Assembly (NCBI GenBank): GCA_964636495.1
Contig: CAZWSL010000022.1
Coordinates: 1-50,159, forward strand
Direction of reading: 5' to 3'
Source of the DNA: Desulfobacula sp964636495
GTDB lineage: Bacteria > Desulfobacterota > Desulfobacteria > Desulfobacterales > Desulfobacteraceae
DNA: 50,159 bases
The position numbers were made by a program, and so were the translations under genes. A model generated the notes under the pieces. The model made no database searches. It was not told where the DNA came from and was given only the letters and a program-made list of their open reading frames with translations. Each line of letters opens with the position of its first letter. The stretch's first letter is position 1. Below, one piece after another: positions 17,079-26,473 of the stretch.

Positions 17079-18338
17079 ATGAAGGATTCTATTTCAATGA
17101 TACCCCTGATACATCTGGCAGAAGATGATCCAGAACTGGCACAGCTTGTGGAGAGAGAAAATCGCAGGCTGTCCTGCACATTAAACCTTATTGCTGCTGA
17201 GAATCATTCTCCGCCATCTGTTCTGGAGATAATGGGATCTGTCTTCAATACAAAAACCATTGAAGGATATCCCGGCAACAGGTTCCATGCCGGCTGCGTC
17301 AATGTAGACAAAGTGGAAAATCTTGCCATTGAAAGAGGTAAGGCTTTATTTGGGGCCGATTACGTGAATGTGCAGCCGCACTCAGGCACCTCTGCCAATC
17401 TTGCCGTCTATTTCAGTGTACTCAATACAGGGGACAGAATTCTCGCCATGAGCCTGCCCCATGGCGGTCATCTCTCCCATGGTCACCCTGCTTCCATAAC
17501 CAGTAACTGTTTTGATTTTTACCACTATGATGTTGATCCCGAAACCGGATTGATTGATTACGACCGGATAAGATCACTCGCCCGTTCAGTCAAACCCAGA
17601 ATGATTGTTGCAGGAGCCAGCTCCTATCCAAGACTGATTGATTATGAAAAGATAGCAGGCATTGCAAGAGACGTCTCTGCATTTTTCATGGCTGACATTG
17701 CGCATCTGGCCGGTCTTGTTGCAGCCAGGGTTATTCCAAGCCCGGTTCCCTGTTGCGATTTTGTCACCTTTACCTGCTATAAAACCATGATGGGCGGCAG
17801 AGGCGGGGTTATTCTTTCAAAAGAAGCATTTGGCAAAAAAATAGATAAAGCTGTTTTTCCCGGATGCCAGGGCACCAGTGCGGTAAATCTTCTGGCATCC
17901 AAAGCACTGATCTTTAAACTGGCATTTGAAAGCAAATTTATTTCTGTTCAGAAAAAAACCATTAAAAATGCAAAAATCATGGCTGAGACATTCATGGAAA
18001 AAGGTTATGATGTGATTTCCAACGGTACAGATAATCACCAGGTGGTTCTCGATCTGAGGTCCAAAGGTATTTCCGGGAAATCTGCTGAACGCTGCCTTGA
18101 GTCAGCGGGAATAATTCTTAACCGGAACGTAGTGCCCCGGGATGCACAAACACCTGGAAGGGTAAGTGGAATAAGAATAGGCAGTGGAGCCATATCTGCC
18201 AGAGGAGTGGGAGAGTCCCATGTCCGGCAGATTGTCAATCTCATGGATGCAATCATGATGAACCCGTCAGAAAGAGAGATATCGGAACAGGTAAGAGAAG
18301 AGGTCCTCGAAATATGCAGACTCTTTCCCATTTCCTGA
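17079..18338 (+). CDS. Serine hydroxymethyltransferase paralogue with altered active site
   Basis: The 419-residue protein aligns with GlyA over its length and keeps the PLP core: D206 and H209 in DIAHLAGL, K235, and R241. The general base Glu is present (E62). Several substrate or folate residues differ from E. coli GlyA: Ser35 to A40, Tyr55 to T60, Tyr65 to H70, His228 to Y234, and Asn in VPND to Arg. The loop FPGGQGG is FPGCQGT. Standard glycine-serine-folate exchange is therefore doubtful; an aldolase or related PLP reaction on another beta-hydroxy amino acid is possible. No folate genes adjoin it. The residue mapping is done by eye. Confidence 0.82.
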   Translation: MKDSISMIPLIHLAEDDPELAQLVERENRRLSCTLNLIAAENHSPPSVLEIMGSVFNTKTIEGYPGNRFHAGCVNVDKVENLAIERGKALFGADYVNVQPHSGTSANLAVYFSVLNTGDRILAMSLPHGGHLSHGHPASITSNCFDFYHYDVDPETGLIDYDRIRSLARSVKPRMIVAGASSYPRLIDYEKIAGIARDVSAFFMADIAHLAGLVAARVIPSPVPCCDFVTFTCYKTMMGGRGGVILSKEAFGKKIDKAVFPGCQGTSAVNLLASKALIFKLAFESKFISVQKKTIKNAKIMAETFMEKGYDVISNGTDNHQVVLDLRSKGISGKSAERCLESAGIILNRNVVPRDAQTPGRVSGIRIGSGAISARGVGESHVRQIVNLMDAIMMNPSEREISEQVREEVLEICRLFPIS

Positions 18339-18372
18339 CAATTCACTGTTTTTATCTGTTTATCTTAATGGT

Positions 18373-19320
18373 CTATCCTTGTTGATTGAACGGAATCTCT
18401 CCATCTGATACCCGTCTGATATTTTCCGCAACTGACATGGCAATCCCCTGCATGGAGACATCTGTTGCCCCACCAATATGAGGCGTTGCCATTAAATTGT
18501 ATTGAAAAATTTCATCATCCGGATCAGGCGGTTCATCCCAGAACACATCAATTCCTGCACCTGCAATAGATTTTTCTTTAAGAGCTGTTTTCAAGGCATT
18601 ATAATCCACAAGTCCTCCTCTGGACACATTAATCAGAAAAGAATCCGGACTCATTAATTTTAATGTCTCACTGTTAATCATACCTTTACTGGATGCATTT
18701 AAAGGAAGGCACAAAACAACATAGTCAGACCGTCTGAGAAGCGTATCAAGATCATCCGGTCCGCCTGCCCACTCCATACCCAGTTTTTCTGCAGCCATGG
18801 CAGGATCTGTCTGTTTAATTCCAATCAATTTGACTTCAAATGATCTTAAACGGCTTATCAATGCCTTTCCAATGCCTCCAAGCCCCACAATTCCAACCGT
18901 ACGCCCTTTTAGTGCGACGCCCATGGGGCCACCCATAATTCTATTCTCAAGGCTTTTTTCCATCATTTTCACATTACGGGACAAGCCTATCATTAAATAT
19001 AAAGCCAGTTCTGCAACAGAATCAGCATTTCCTGAAATATCAGTTGGAACATTTGATACGGCAATCCCACGTTTTCTGGCAGCAGCGATATCTACAAGTT
19101 CAAGTCCTGCTCCACACTGCTGAATCAATTGCAGTTTATCTGCTGTATTCAGTATATTTTCAGTCACCTGTGACATGGTAGGTATTAAAACATCAACACC
19201 AGACAGATCTTTAATCTCAAAGCATCCCTCTGCTGTAAACTCATGCTCTGGCAGCAATTTTCTTATCTTGTTCAGAAAGCCGCCCCATGCATCCTCTGAT
19301 GCTGCAAACAATATTTTCAC
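18373..19320 (-). CDS. D-2-hydroxyacid dehydrogenase, NAD-dependent
   Basis: The 315-residue protein has the family plan: a split substrate domain around an NAD Rossmann fold with GIVGLGGIGKAL (about 144-155). The catalytic residues are an Arg in INVSRGGLVD, a Glu in FWDEPPDPDD and a His in TPHIGG. The family includes phosphoglycerate, glyoxylate and D-lactate dehydrogenases; which 2-oxoacid it reduces is not readable. It converges on the SHMT-like gene and could act on a 2-oxoacid made there, but this is inference. Confidence 0.9.
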   Translation of the reverse strand: MKILFAASEDAWGGFLNKIRKLLPEHEFTAEGCFEIKDLSGVDVLIPTMSQVTENILNTADKLQLIQQCGAGLELVDIAAARKRGIAVSNVPTDISGNADSVAELALYLMIGLSRNVKMMEKSLENRIMGGPMGVALKGRTVGIVGLGGIGKALISRLRSFEVKLIGIKQTDPAMAAEKLGMEWAGGPDDLDTLLRRSDYVVLCLPLNASSKGMINSETLKLMSPDSFLINVSRGGLVDYNALKTALKEKSIAGAGIDVFWDEPPDPDDEIFQYNLMATPHIGGATDVSMQGIAMSVAENIRRVSDGEIPFNQQG

Positions 19321-19585
19321 ACAATTTCTCCATATTTTCTCAAATTTATTTCAATGAACACTAAGCCGGGTTGTTTTTTCTCTGTATCTGTCCATATCTG
19401 TATCATTCTTGATAAAATGTGTAAACAGAACACTCCAGGAATATCCCTTTACAACCATAATCAATATTGATATTCAATTGTATTTTACAAAGGATCAACA
19501 GAATAAATAATGCTAAGCTTTGTGCACGCACACAGCAAGGTGAGGATTACATTATCATACACTACTGGAACTGGCAGGAAACTAT

Positions 19586-20563
19586 ATGAACAGTGAAAAC
19601 AGTAAAGTCATGTCCATTGAAACTGCGGTCAAACGATTTATGGATAACGGTGCTCATATCTCAATCGGCGGATTTACCTTAAACCGCAATCCAATGGCTG
19701 CAGTTTACGAAATCATTCGTCAGGGATTCCAGAACCTGCACGTATATGCTCATTCCAATGGTACCGGAGTAGATGAGCTTATTGGTGCCGGCTGTGTCAG
19801 CAGGCTGGAGATCGCCTATGCAGGGACCGGTAAAACAGCCCCCACATGTATCCGGTTCCGCAAAGCAGTACAGGAGGGTAAAATAGAAGTGGAAGACTAC
19901 TCCAATTTCATGATGAGTCTTCGATTCCTGGCAGGCGCCATGGGAGTGCCTTTCATGCCGACACTGTCAGGGCTTGGATCAGAAATAACAACAACCTGGG
20001 GATTTTCAGAGGAAATGAGGAAGCAGAACCACAAGATAGCCAATGATAAACTTGTGGTTCTGGACAACCCGTTCGGCAGATGGGGGAATGCCTCAAAAGT
20101 ACTTCTGGTACCGGCTATCAACCCTGATGTTACGTTTATTCACGTTCAAAAAGCCGATCCCATGGGAACCTGCAGGATTGACGGATTAACCTTTGCTGAT
20201 ATTGAACAGGTCAAAGCTTCGAAGCATGTTGTAGTCACATGTGAAGAACTTGTTAAAACAGAAGAGTTAAGAGACTTTCCAGAACACAACCAGATACCGT
20301 TTCTCCATATTTCAGCAGTATGCCATGTCCCTTATGGTGGTTATCCCACTGCTGTGTACCGCTATTATGATTATGATTCTGATTATCTGCGCAATTATGC
20401 TGCTGCTGCAAAAGAGGATGATAAATTTGTGAAGTTTCAGAAAAAATATATATATGGCGTAAAAAATCATCAAGAACTGATGAAGCTGATCGGGCGTGAA
20501 CATCTTGACGAAATCAAGGCAGATGTGAGAACCGGGTATGCCGTTAATATGAAAAGGGGCTGA
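19586..20563 (+). CDS. CoA-transferase subunit A (glutaconate CoA-transferase-like)
   Basis: The 325-residue protein has the class I CoA-transferase fold of the glutaconate type. It includes an N-terminal GAHISIGGFTLNRNPMAAVYEI segment and, near residue 200, FADIEQVKASKHVVVTCEELV. It moves CoA between a carboxylic acid and an acyl-CoA with its partner subunit, which starts 2 bases after this stop. The acid cannot be named; the neighbours suggest amino acid fermentation or degradation. Upstream lies an imperfect 9-bp palindrome at 19517-19536 that may be an operator. Confidence 0.88.
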   Translation: MNSENSKVMSIETAVKRFMDNGAHISIGGFTLNRNPMAAVYEIIRQGFQNLHVYAHSNGTGVDELIGAGCVSRLEIAYAGTGKTAPTCIRFRKAVQEGKIEVEDYSNFMMSLRFLAGAMGVPFMPTLSGLGSEITTTWGFSEEMRKQNHKIANDKLVVLDNPFGRWGNASKVLLVPAINPDVTFIHVQKADPMGTCRIDGLTFADIEQVKASKHVVVTCEELVKTEELRDFPEHNQIPFLHISAVCHVPYGGYPTAVYRYYDYDSDYLRNYAAAAKEDDKFVKFQKKYIYGVKNHQELMKLIGREHLDEIKADVRTGYAVNMKRG

Positions 20564-20565
20564 TT

Positions 20566-21339
20566 ATGCAGGTACAGGAATATACATTAAAAGAGATGAT
20601 GGCAATAATGGCTGCGCGGGAAATCATTGATGGAGATATTGTATTTGCAGGAACAGGTATCTCCATGCTTGCCGCTACAGCAGCAAAAAACATCAATGCC
20701 CCCAATTGCATTATTTTTTTTGAGACCGGAGCCATTGATTCTCTTATTGAAGAACTGCCCCTGGCAGTAGCCGATCCAAGAGTTATGTATGGGGCCGCTT
20801 CCAATACCGGGCTGCTGGAAGCATTTGCAACTATGCAGAATCGAATCACGGGAGACAAGGTCATTGCCATCCTGGGTGCAGCCCAGATAGACAAATATGG
20901 AAATCTGAACACAACTGCCATTGGAGATTACCATCTTCCGGATACCAGATTTTCAGGAAGCGGAGGCGGTTGTGATGTGGCATCATTTGTTCCAAGGTGC
21001 ATTGCATTCATGCAGCATGAAAAGCGAAAATTTGTAAAAAAACTGGACTATCTTACCAGCCCTGGACAACTGCAGGGAAGAGGGGCAAGGGAAGCGGCGG
21101 GTCTGCGTCCTGGAGGAGTGAATGTGGTAATTACCAACATGGCTGTAATGCGCATGGACAGCGAAAACGGTGAAATATATCTGGACCAGTACTATCCCGG
21201 GGTTACTCCGGATATGATACTGGAAAACATGCAGTTTTCAGTAGATATTTCCAGGGCAACCCTGGCCAAACCACCAACTGAACAAGAATTAATGACATTG
21301 AGGCAGAAATGTGATCCTCAAAAATTGATTTTAAATTAA
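20566..21339 (+). CDS. CoA-transferase subunit B (glutaconate CoA-transferase-like)
   Basis: The 257-residue partner subunit carries the active-site Glu in IIFFETGAID (about residue 52-61), which forms the gamma-glutamyl-CoA thioester in this class. A GGGCDVASF segment follows near residue 132. It lies 2 bases downstream of subunit A, so the two make the usual heteromer from one transcript. No dehydrogenase or decarboxylase for the CoA ester adjoins it. Confidence 0.88.
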   Translation: MQVQEYTLKEMMAIMAAREIIDGDIVFAGTGISMLAATAAKNINAPNCIIFFETGAIDSLIEELPLAVADPRVMYGAASNTGLLEAFATMQNRITGDKVIAILGAAQIDKYGNLNTTAIGDYHLPDTRFSGSGGGCDVASFVPRCIAFMQHEKRKFVKKLDYLTSPGQLQGRGAREAAGLRPGGVNVVITNMAVMRMDSENGEIYLDQYYPGVTPDMILENMQFSVDISRATLAKPPTEQELMTLRQKCDPQKLILN

Positions 21340-21415
21340 TCTGATACTCGCTCCTAAAAAAACAAATCTGCATTTACATAAATAAAAAAGGAATCTCAGC
21401 TTCCATTCTAATTTT

Positions 21416-21444
21416 TTGACTTTTCTTTGTTTATCCTGTATGAA
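21416..21444 (+). promoter_or_regulatory. Promoter of the SBP-Cache/sensor operon
   Basis: TTGACT (21416-21421) and TATGAA (21439-21444) are 17 bases apart, 58 bases before the start of the SBP-Cache gene. Both boxes differ from consensus at one or two bases. Confidence 0.5.
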
Positions 21445-21501
21445 TGGAGTAGTTCATTTTTTAACCTTTAAACACTTTACAAATGAAAAAGGATTACGAA
21501 A

Positions 21502-23541
21502 ATGGATTACAAACCAATTAAAATTCATGCACTTATTTTACTCATTTTCATTACCCTTCCATTTTTTGACCATTTAGATGCAAAATCAAAACCTGGGGGA
21601 GAGCTTATCATTACAACTGCTACAGGCATACCGCGCCATTTTAATCCTGCAATTGCATCGGGATCTGCCGTTATAACCATCGGTACCCAGATATTTGCAA
21701 GTCCATTAAGATATGATGATAACTGGAATCCCTTGCCTTATTTAGCTGAGTCATGGAAAGTTTCCAAAGACGGCCAATCCGTAACCCTCAACCTGATTAA
21801 AGGGGCACTTTTTCATGACGGTCACCCCATCACTTCTTCTGATGTGGCTTTTTCCATCAAAACGGTCAAAAAATTTCACCCGTTCAAGCCTATGTTTGCA
21901 CCGGTTAAAAAAGTTGAAACGCCAGATCCGCATACGGTAATAATAAAGCTTGAACACCCGCACCCTGCTATTTTACTGTCCATGTCCCCGGCGCTCCTGC
22001 CGATTCTGCCGGAACACATTTATGGAGATGGACAGGATCTGAAAACCCACCCAGCCAATTTGTCACCAATTGGTTCCGGCCCTTTCAAGTTTCAGCACTA
22101 TAAAAAACACCAATATTTAATATTGGAAAAAAACGAACAATTTTTTATTCCTGACCGACCCTATTTGGAACGTATTACATTCAGATTTGAGCGCAATGTA
22201 AATGCCCAGATGATTGATATGGAACGTCAGGCTGCCCATATGCTTCCGTCCTTTTTCAATCCTGAAGGCATTGACAGATTAAAAAAATCCAAGCACCTTG
22301 AGAGTACATCAAAAGGGTATGAAGGAGTGGGAGCAGGCAACTGTCTCTATTTCAACCTGCTGCGTGAGCCTTTGAATGACCAGCGAGTACGCCAGGCAAT
22401 CGGTTATGCAGTAGATAAAGATTATATCACCCAATATCTTCATAAGGGATACTCAAAAAAAGCGACCGGCCCCATTATCCCGGAAAGCCCGTTTTATGAA
22501 CCTGATGTTCCAATGTATAAAACAGATCTGGATAAGGCCAATCAGCTGCTTGACAAGGCCGGATATATTATGAAATCAGATGGTCATCGATTCTCTTTAC
22601 TGCTTGACCATTACCCGCTTGCCCCGTCAATGCACCGGGATGTGGCGCTGTTTATCAAAAAACAGCTCTCAAAAATCGGTATCCACGTTGAAATTCGCAA
22701 ATCAAAAAGAATGATTGACTGGATGAAGCAGATCGCTAATTGGAATTTTGACATGACCCTCGATATTTTATTGAACTGGGGAGATCCAGTTATAGGTGTC
22801 CACAGGTGGTATTCCTCAAAAAATATCAGAAAAGGAATGATCTGGTCTAATTGCCAAAATTACCGGAATACCAAAATTGACCATTTGCTTGAAAAGGCAG
22901 GGCTGGAGATGGATATTGATAAACGGAAACTGTATTACAGCCAGTTTCAAAAAATCGTTGCTGAAGAACTTCCCGTTATCTGGATAAATCTGGTGCCGGC
23001 CCATACGGTTTTTCATAAAAATTTAAGGAATCTACCGCTGACAATCTGGGGTGTTCATTCTCCTTTTGACAGACTCTACTGGGAAAAACTGCCTGACATT
23101 TCCTATACACCCGTTCCTGTAGCTGATAATAGTACCGCTAAACTTAAGCGCATTGGAATACAGGCATTAACTCTTATTCAAGAAAAAGGGTTTTACCATG
23201 CCCAGGAAATACTCAAAGACCCTGTTCAGGAATATCTTGACTTGAAAAACTCAGGTCTCCATGTCATTGGCTTTACAAAAAATGGATTTGTTTTTCTGGA
23301 TAACTCCTCCCAGATGAAAAGAGGTATGGATATCAGCCGGATTCTTGATCTTGAAGGGGTGCCTCTATTTCCCCAGCTGCTTAAAGCAGCAGCAGGAAAA
23401 AATAATGGATTTCTTACATCACAAGGCGTATGGCCACACCCGATTACTCACAAGACAGGCCCGATGTCTTTCTGGTGCGGGTTGCTGACAGATGAAGATG
23501 TTATATGCGTGCCTTCATGGAGCAATGATATAGTGGAGTGA
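21502..23541 (+). CDS. Periplasmic binding protein (family 5) fused to a Cache-like domain
   Basis: The 679-residue protein has a signal peptide (about 1-27), then a peptide/nickel-type solute-binding domain (SBP_bac_5, about 32-540) starting GGELIITTATGIPRHFNPA. The last 130 residues (about 550-679) have the pattern of a single Cache sensor domain: a helix, GLHVIGFTKNGFVFLDNSS, then a PMSFWCG strand. No permease or ATPase gene is near, so it seems not to feed an ABC importer. It overlaps the membrane sensor gene downstream, which suggests that it senses a ligand. The fused domain call is by eye. Confidence 0.8.
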   Translation: MDYKPIKIHALILLIFITLPFFDHLDAKSKPGGELIITTATGIPRHFNPAIASGSAVITIGTQIFASPLRYDDNWNPLPYLAESWKVSKDGQSVTLNLIKGALFHDGHPITSSDVAFSIKTVKKFHPFKPMFAPVKKVETPDPHTVIIKLEHPHPAILLSMSPALLPILPEHIYGDGQDLKTHPANLSPIGSGPFKFQHYKKHQYLILEKNEQFFIPDRPYLERITFRFERNVNAQMIDMERQAAHMLPSFFNPEGIDRLKKSKHLESTSKGYEGVGAGNCLYFNLLREPLNDQRVRQAIGYAVDKDYITQYLHKGYSKKATGPIIPESPFYEPDVPMYKTDLDKANQLLDKAGYIMKSDGHRFSLLLDHYPLAPSMHRDVALFIKKQLSKIGIHVEIRKSKRMIDWMKQIANWNFDMTLDILLNWGDPVIGVHRWYSSKNIRKGMIWSNCQNYRNTKIDHLLEKAGLEMDIDKRKLYYSQFQKIVAEELPVIWINLVPAHTVFHKNLRNLPLTIWGVHSPFDRLYWEKLPDISYTPVPVADNSTAKLKRIGIQALTLIQEKGFYHAQEILKDPVQEYLDLKNSGLHVIGFTKNGFVFLDNSSQMKRGMDISRILDLEGVPLFPQLLKAAAGKNNGFLTSQGVWPHPITHKTGPMSFWCGLLTDEDVICVPSWSNDIVE

Positions 23542-23543
23542 AA

Positions 23544-24986
23544 ATGCAATTTTTCCATGATATATCTATAAACAAAAAGATCCTTTTAGCCCCGGCTATA
23601 ACATTCATGGCACTGGGTATCATAATGATACTTACTCTGATCAGTTTAAACAGGCAGCAGTTTATTATTGAAAAGATTCATGGTGTCGTATTTGAAAGAA
23701 TTACCAGGGTTAACGAATTTATTGCAGTAAATGAACGGGTGCAGTCGGATATTTCCCGTATTGCTGTGCTTCACTTTATGAATCTTCCTAAAAAAAAAAT
23801 TGAGTCCATCCACAGGGATCTGGAGCAAGGGATAAGTGATCTGAATTATATTTACAACCAGATCCAGATCCACTGGGAACTGGACGCAGAAGAAACCAAC
23901 CTTCTTGATCAGATAAAGATTTCAATGGATGTCTTTCAGAATGAAGCAAAACAGGCTGCTGACGTTGCCGTTGAAAATCCTTCCTTTGGTATTATATTAA
24001 TCCGCTCAGCTTTAATCCCTTTTCGTAATTTACGAAAACATCTCAATGCTTTTTTATCTTACCAGCACAATAAAATAAAAGATTTGGAAACCACTGAAAA
24101 ACAGATAACAAACAAAATTAAATGGGTCACCATTATTGTCGTATTTTCAACAATATTGATAGCCATTTGGGTCACCATATTGATCGGCAGTCGATTTATC
24201 TCACAACCCATAAGCAAAATGACTATGCTGATGCAACAGCTTTCACAGGGAGATCTTTCTGTGAAAATTGCTGAACAGGACCGTCAGGATGAAATCGGCT
24301 CAATGGCAAGCGCCATGGAGATATTCAGAGAAAATGCCATACAGAGGAAAAAAGCAGAAAAAATTATCCGCGAAAATGAACAGCGACTCCGTTTGCTGAT
24401 TAATGCGACACCCGATATCATCTGTTTTAAAGATGAACAAGGTCGCTGGCTGGAAACTAATGATTCCAATTTGGAGGTTTTCTCCCTTACCCAAGTGGAT
24501 TATAAAGGTAAAACAGATTCCCAATTGGCAGAATTTACAGCTCCGATATACCGTAAGGCTTTTCTAATTTCTAAAGCAACAGATGAGAAAGCCTGGCAGG
24601 AAAAAGATATTTCACGAGGTGAAGAAACTATTCCAGGATCTGACGGCAGCAAAAAAATTTATGACGTGATCAAAGTACCTATTTTTAAATCTGATGGAGC
24701 ACGGAAAGGTTTAATTGTACTGGGGCGTGACATCACGGAACGGAAACAGACAGAGTATGAAAAAGAAAAACTGATCACTGAACTGAATGAAGCATTGACA
24801 ACAGTTAAAACCTTGAAAGGGTTGCTGCCCATTTGTTCATATTGCAAAAAAATAAGAGATGACCGGGGATACTGGAATCGAATTGAAGATTTCTTAACTG
24901 ATCACTCCGAAGTTGAATTCAGCCACAGCCTGTGTCAGAATTGTGTGGACAAATATCATCCTGATCTGGATCTGAATGAAGATTAG
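23544..24986 (+). CDS. HAMP-PAS membrane sensor with a C-terminal Cys/His cluster
   Basis: A 480-residue protein: membrane helix (about 14-35), a helical periplasmic domain, second helix (195-218), HAMP, a linker, and PAS (about 278-400). No kinase, GGDEF or methyl-accepting domain follows. Instead the tail has C431, C434, H461, C464 and C467 (CSYCKK...FSHSLCQNC), a pattern seen at the end of many deltaproteobacterial sensors and likely to bind zinc. ATG 23544 is preferred since GGAG lies 5 bases before it; a GTG at 23538 would overlap the SBP stop. Output mode is unknown. Confidence 0.82.
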   Translation: MQFFHDISINKKILLAPAITFMALGIIMILTLISLNRQQFIIEKIHGVVFERITRVNEFIAVNERVQSDISRIAVLHFMNLPKKKIESIHRDLEQGISDLNYIYNQIQIHWELDAEETNLLDQIKISMDVFQNEAKQAADVAVENPSFGIILIRSALIPFRNLRKHLNAFLSYQHNKIKDLETTEKQITNKIKWVTIIVVFSTILIAIWVTILIGSRFISQPISKMTMLMQQLSQGDLSVKIAEQDRQDEIGSMASAMEIFRENAIQRKKAEKIIRENEQRLRLLINATPDIICFKDEQGRWLETNDSNLEVFSLTQVDYKGKTDSQLAEFTAPIYRKAFLISKATDEKAWQEKDISRGEETIPGSDGSKKIYDVIKVPIFKSDGARKGLIVLGRDITERKQTEYEKEKLITELNEALTTVKTLKGLLPICSYCKKIRDDRGYWNRIEDFLTDHSEVEFSHSLCQNCVDKYHPDLDLNED

Positions 24987-25153
24987 TATGCAGCAAAGAT
25001 CTCCCTTTTTACAATAAACTTGTGAATCTATAAAAAAGTTCCAGAACAATGGAAAAACTAACTGATCACTTTCAGCTTACCGATCTCTCCAAATACGAGA
25101 AAATAAGTATCGAAAAAAGCTGGGGTAAAGCAAGTCGTCATAAAATATCCAGG

Positions 25154-26473
25154 CTAATACCTTTTGCTGTAAAGATCATAAAGCTCCCCGTTTTCCATAC
25201 TGCTGCAGTCTTTTAATTCCTGTTTCTTATGTTTTTTATAAATATCTGTAAATCTCCCAGGGAACCACTCTTTAATGATTGATTCACCGTTAAAGCGATC
25301 CAGAGCTTCTTCAAGGGATCGGGGAAGGCGCTCAACATCCATGGCCATTAATTCCTTTTCAGACAGCAGGCTTAAGTCCCCCCTGGTTGCTTCTGGTGTT
25401 GAAAGCTCTTCTTTTATCCCCTGCAGTCCGGCGCTGACAAGTGCGGCAAGCTGCAGATACGGACTCGCTGATGCATCGGCAGCACGGTATTCCAGATTAA
25501 ACTGGGAAGCTGCACTTTTTTTGCTGACATCAGGATTTACAACAGGACAGATCCTGAGCCCTGCTTCCCTGTCTTTTACAGCCAGATTATTAAATGCTGA
25601 ACTCCAGTTATGGGGAACCAGACGTTTGTAAGAGAGGATGCCAGGCGCCATGACAGCGGTTATGGAAGGCATGTATTTTAAAATTCCAGCACAGAACATA
25701 CCTGCTTTTTCATTCAGTCCCAGATCATTATCAGGATCATAGGTTACTGGATTTCTCTTTTTATCCAGAAAACTGAAATGTATATGAACCCCATTTCCCA
25801 CACTGTCAGGCGCCACAATGGGTGAAAAACTGACACGTTCATTGAGTCTTTCTGCTGTTGCCCTTGCCATTTCCCTCAGTATGATACTCTGATCAGCAGA
25901 ACGGATCCCGATGGAAGGGGAGACAGTGGCCTCAAACTGACCTGGCCCGTATTCGGGCAGGAACGTATCTGTATCAACTCCTGCCTTTTGAAGAGCTGCT
26001 GCAAAAACTTGAGCAAACATTGCATTTTTCCGATAACTTTCCAGGCTGAATCCATTCCAGATACCTTTATCTGCGCCAGAGTAGAAAAATTCATGTTCAA
26101 AGGTAGAATTCAACAGAAGGCCGGCCTCCTGCTCAAGATTATTCAAAGCCTTTTTTGCAAGGCTTCTTGTGCAGCATTCCCAGGGTGTACCATCCAGATG
26201 GAGTATATCTCCTATATAAAAATATTCGATCGGCCCGCTATCCTCGAAATCAACTCTTACCTCTGTTTTCTCATCAGGGACAAGAATGAGATCTCCCGTG
26301 GAACCATAGGGAGTTTCAGCTATGCTGTCAAAACAGGTAATCTGAACATTTGTCGGTACCCAGCCCACACCCCGCTTTAATCGCTTTTCAAGGTTTGATG
26401 CTGGAAAACCTTTACCCCTGATCTGTCCTGAAATATCGCTTGTTACAACCATTACCACTTCCTGGCTAATCAT
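25154..26473 (-). CDS. Glutamine-synthetase-family ligase
   Basis: The 439-residue enzyme keeps the metal and ATP motifs of glutamine synthetase: HEFF, PEYGPGQFEATVSP, GNGVHIHFSF, YKRLVPHNW and EYRAADASASPYLQ. It is shorter than the housekeeping enzyme and lacks the adenylylation segment, so it belongs with gamma-glutamyl-amide ligases such as PuuA or GlnA3-type proteins. The amine partner is unknown. Its ATG overlaps the stop of the isochorismatase-like gene in ATGA, with AGGAGGGG as ribosome site. The pairing suggests making and cutting of an amide. Confidence 0.85.
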   Translation of the reverse strand: MISQEVVMVVTSDISGQIRGKGFPASNLEKRLKRGVGWVPTNVQITCFDSIAETPYGSTGDLILVPDEKTEVRVDFEDSGPIEYFYIGDILHLDGTPWECCTRSLAKKALNNLEQEAGLLLNSTFEHEFFYSGADKGIWNGFSLESYRKNAMFAQVFAAALQKAGVDTDTFLPEYGPGQFEATVSPSIGIRSADQSIILREMARATAERLNERVSFSPIVAPDSVGNGVHIHFSFLDKKRNPVTYDPDNDLGLNEKAGMFCAGILKYMPSITAVMAPGILSYKRLVPHNWSSAFNNLAVKDREAGLRICPVVNPDVSKKSAASQFNLEYRAADASASPYLQLAALVSAGLQGIKEELSTPEATRGDLSLLSEKELMAMDVERLPRSLEEALDRFNGESIIKEWFPGRFTDIYKKHKKQELKDCSSMENGELYDLYSKRY

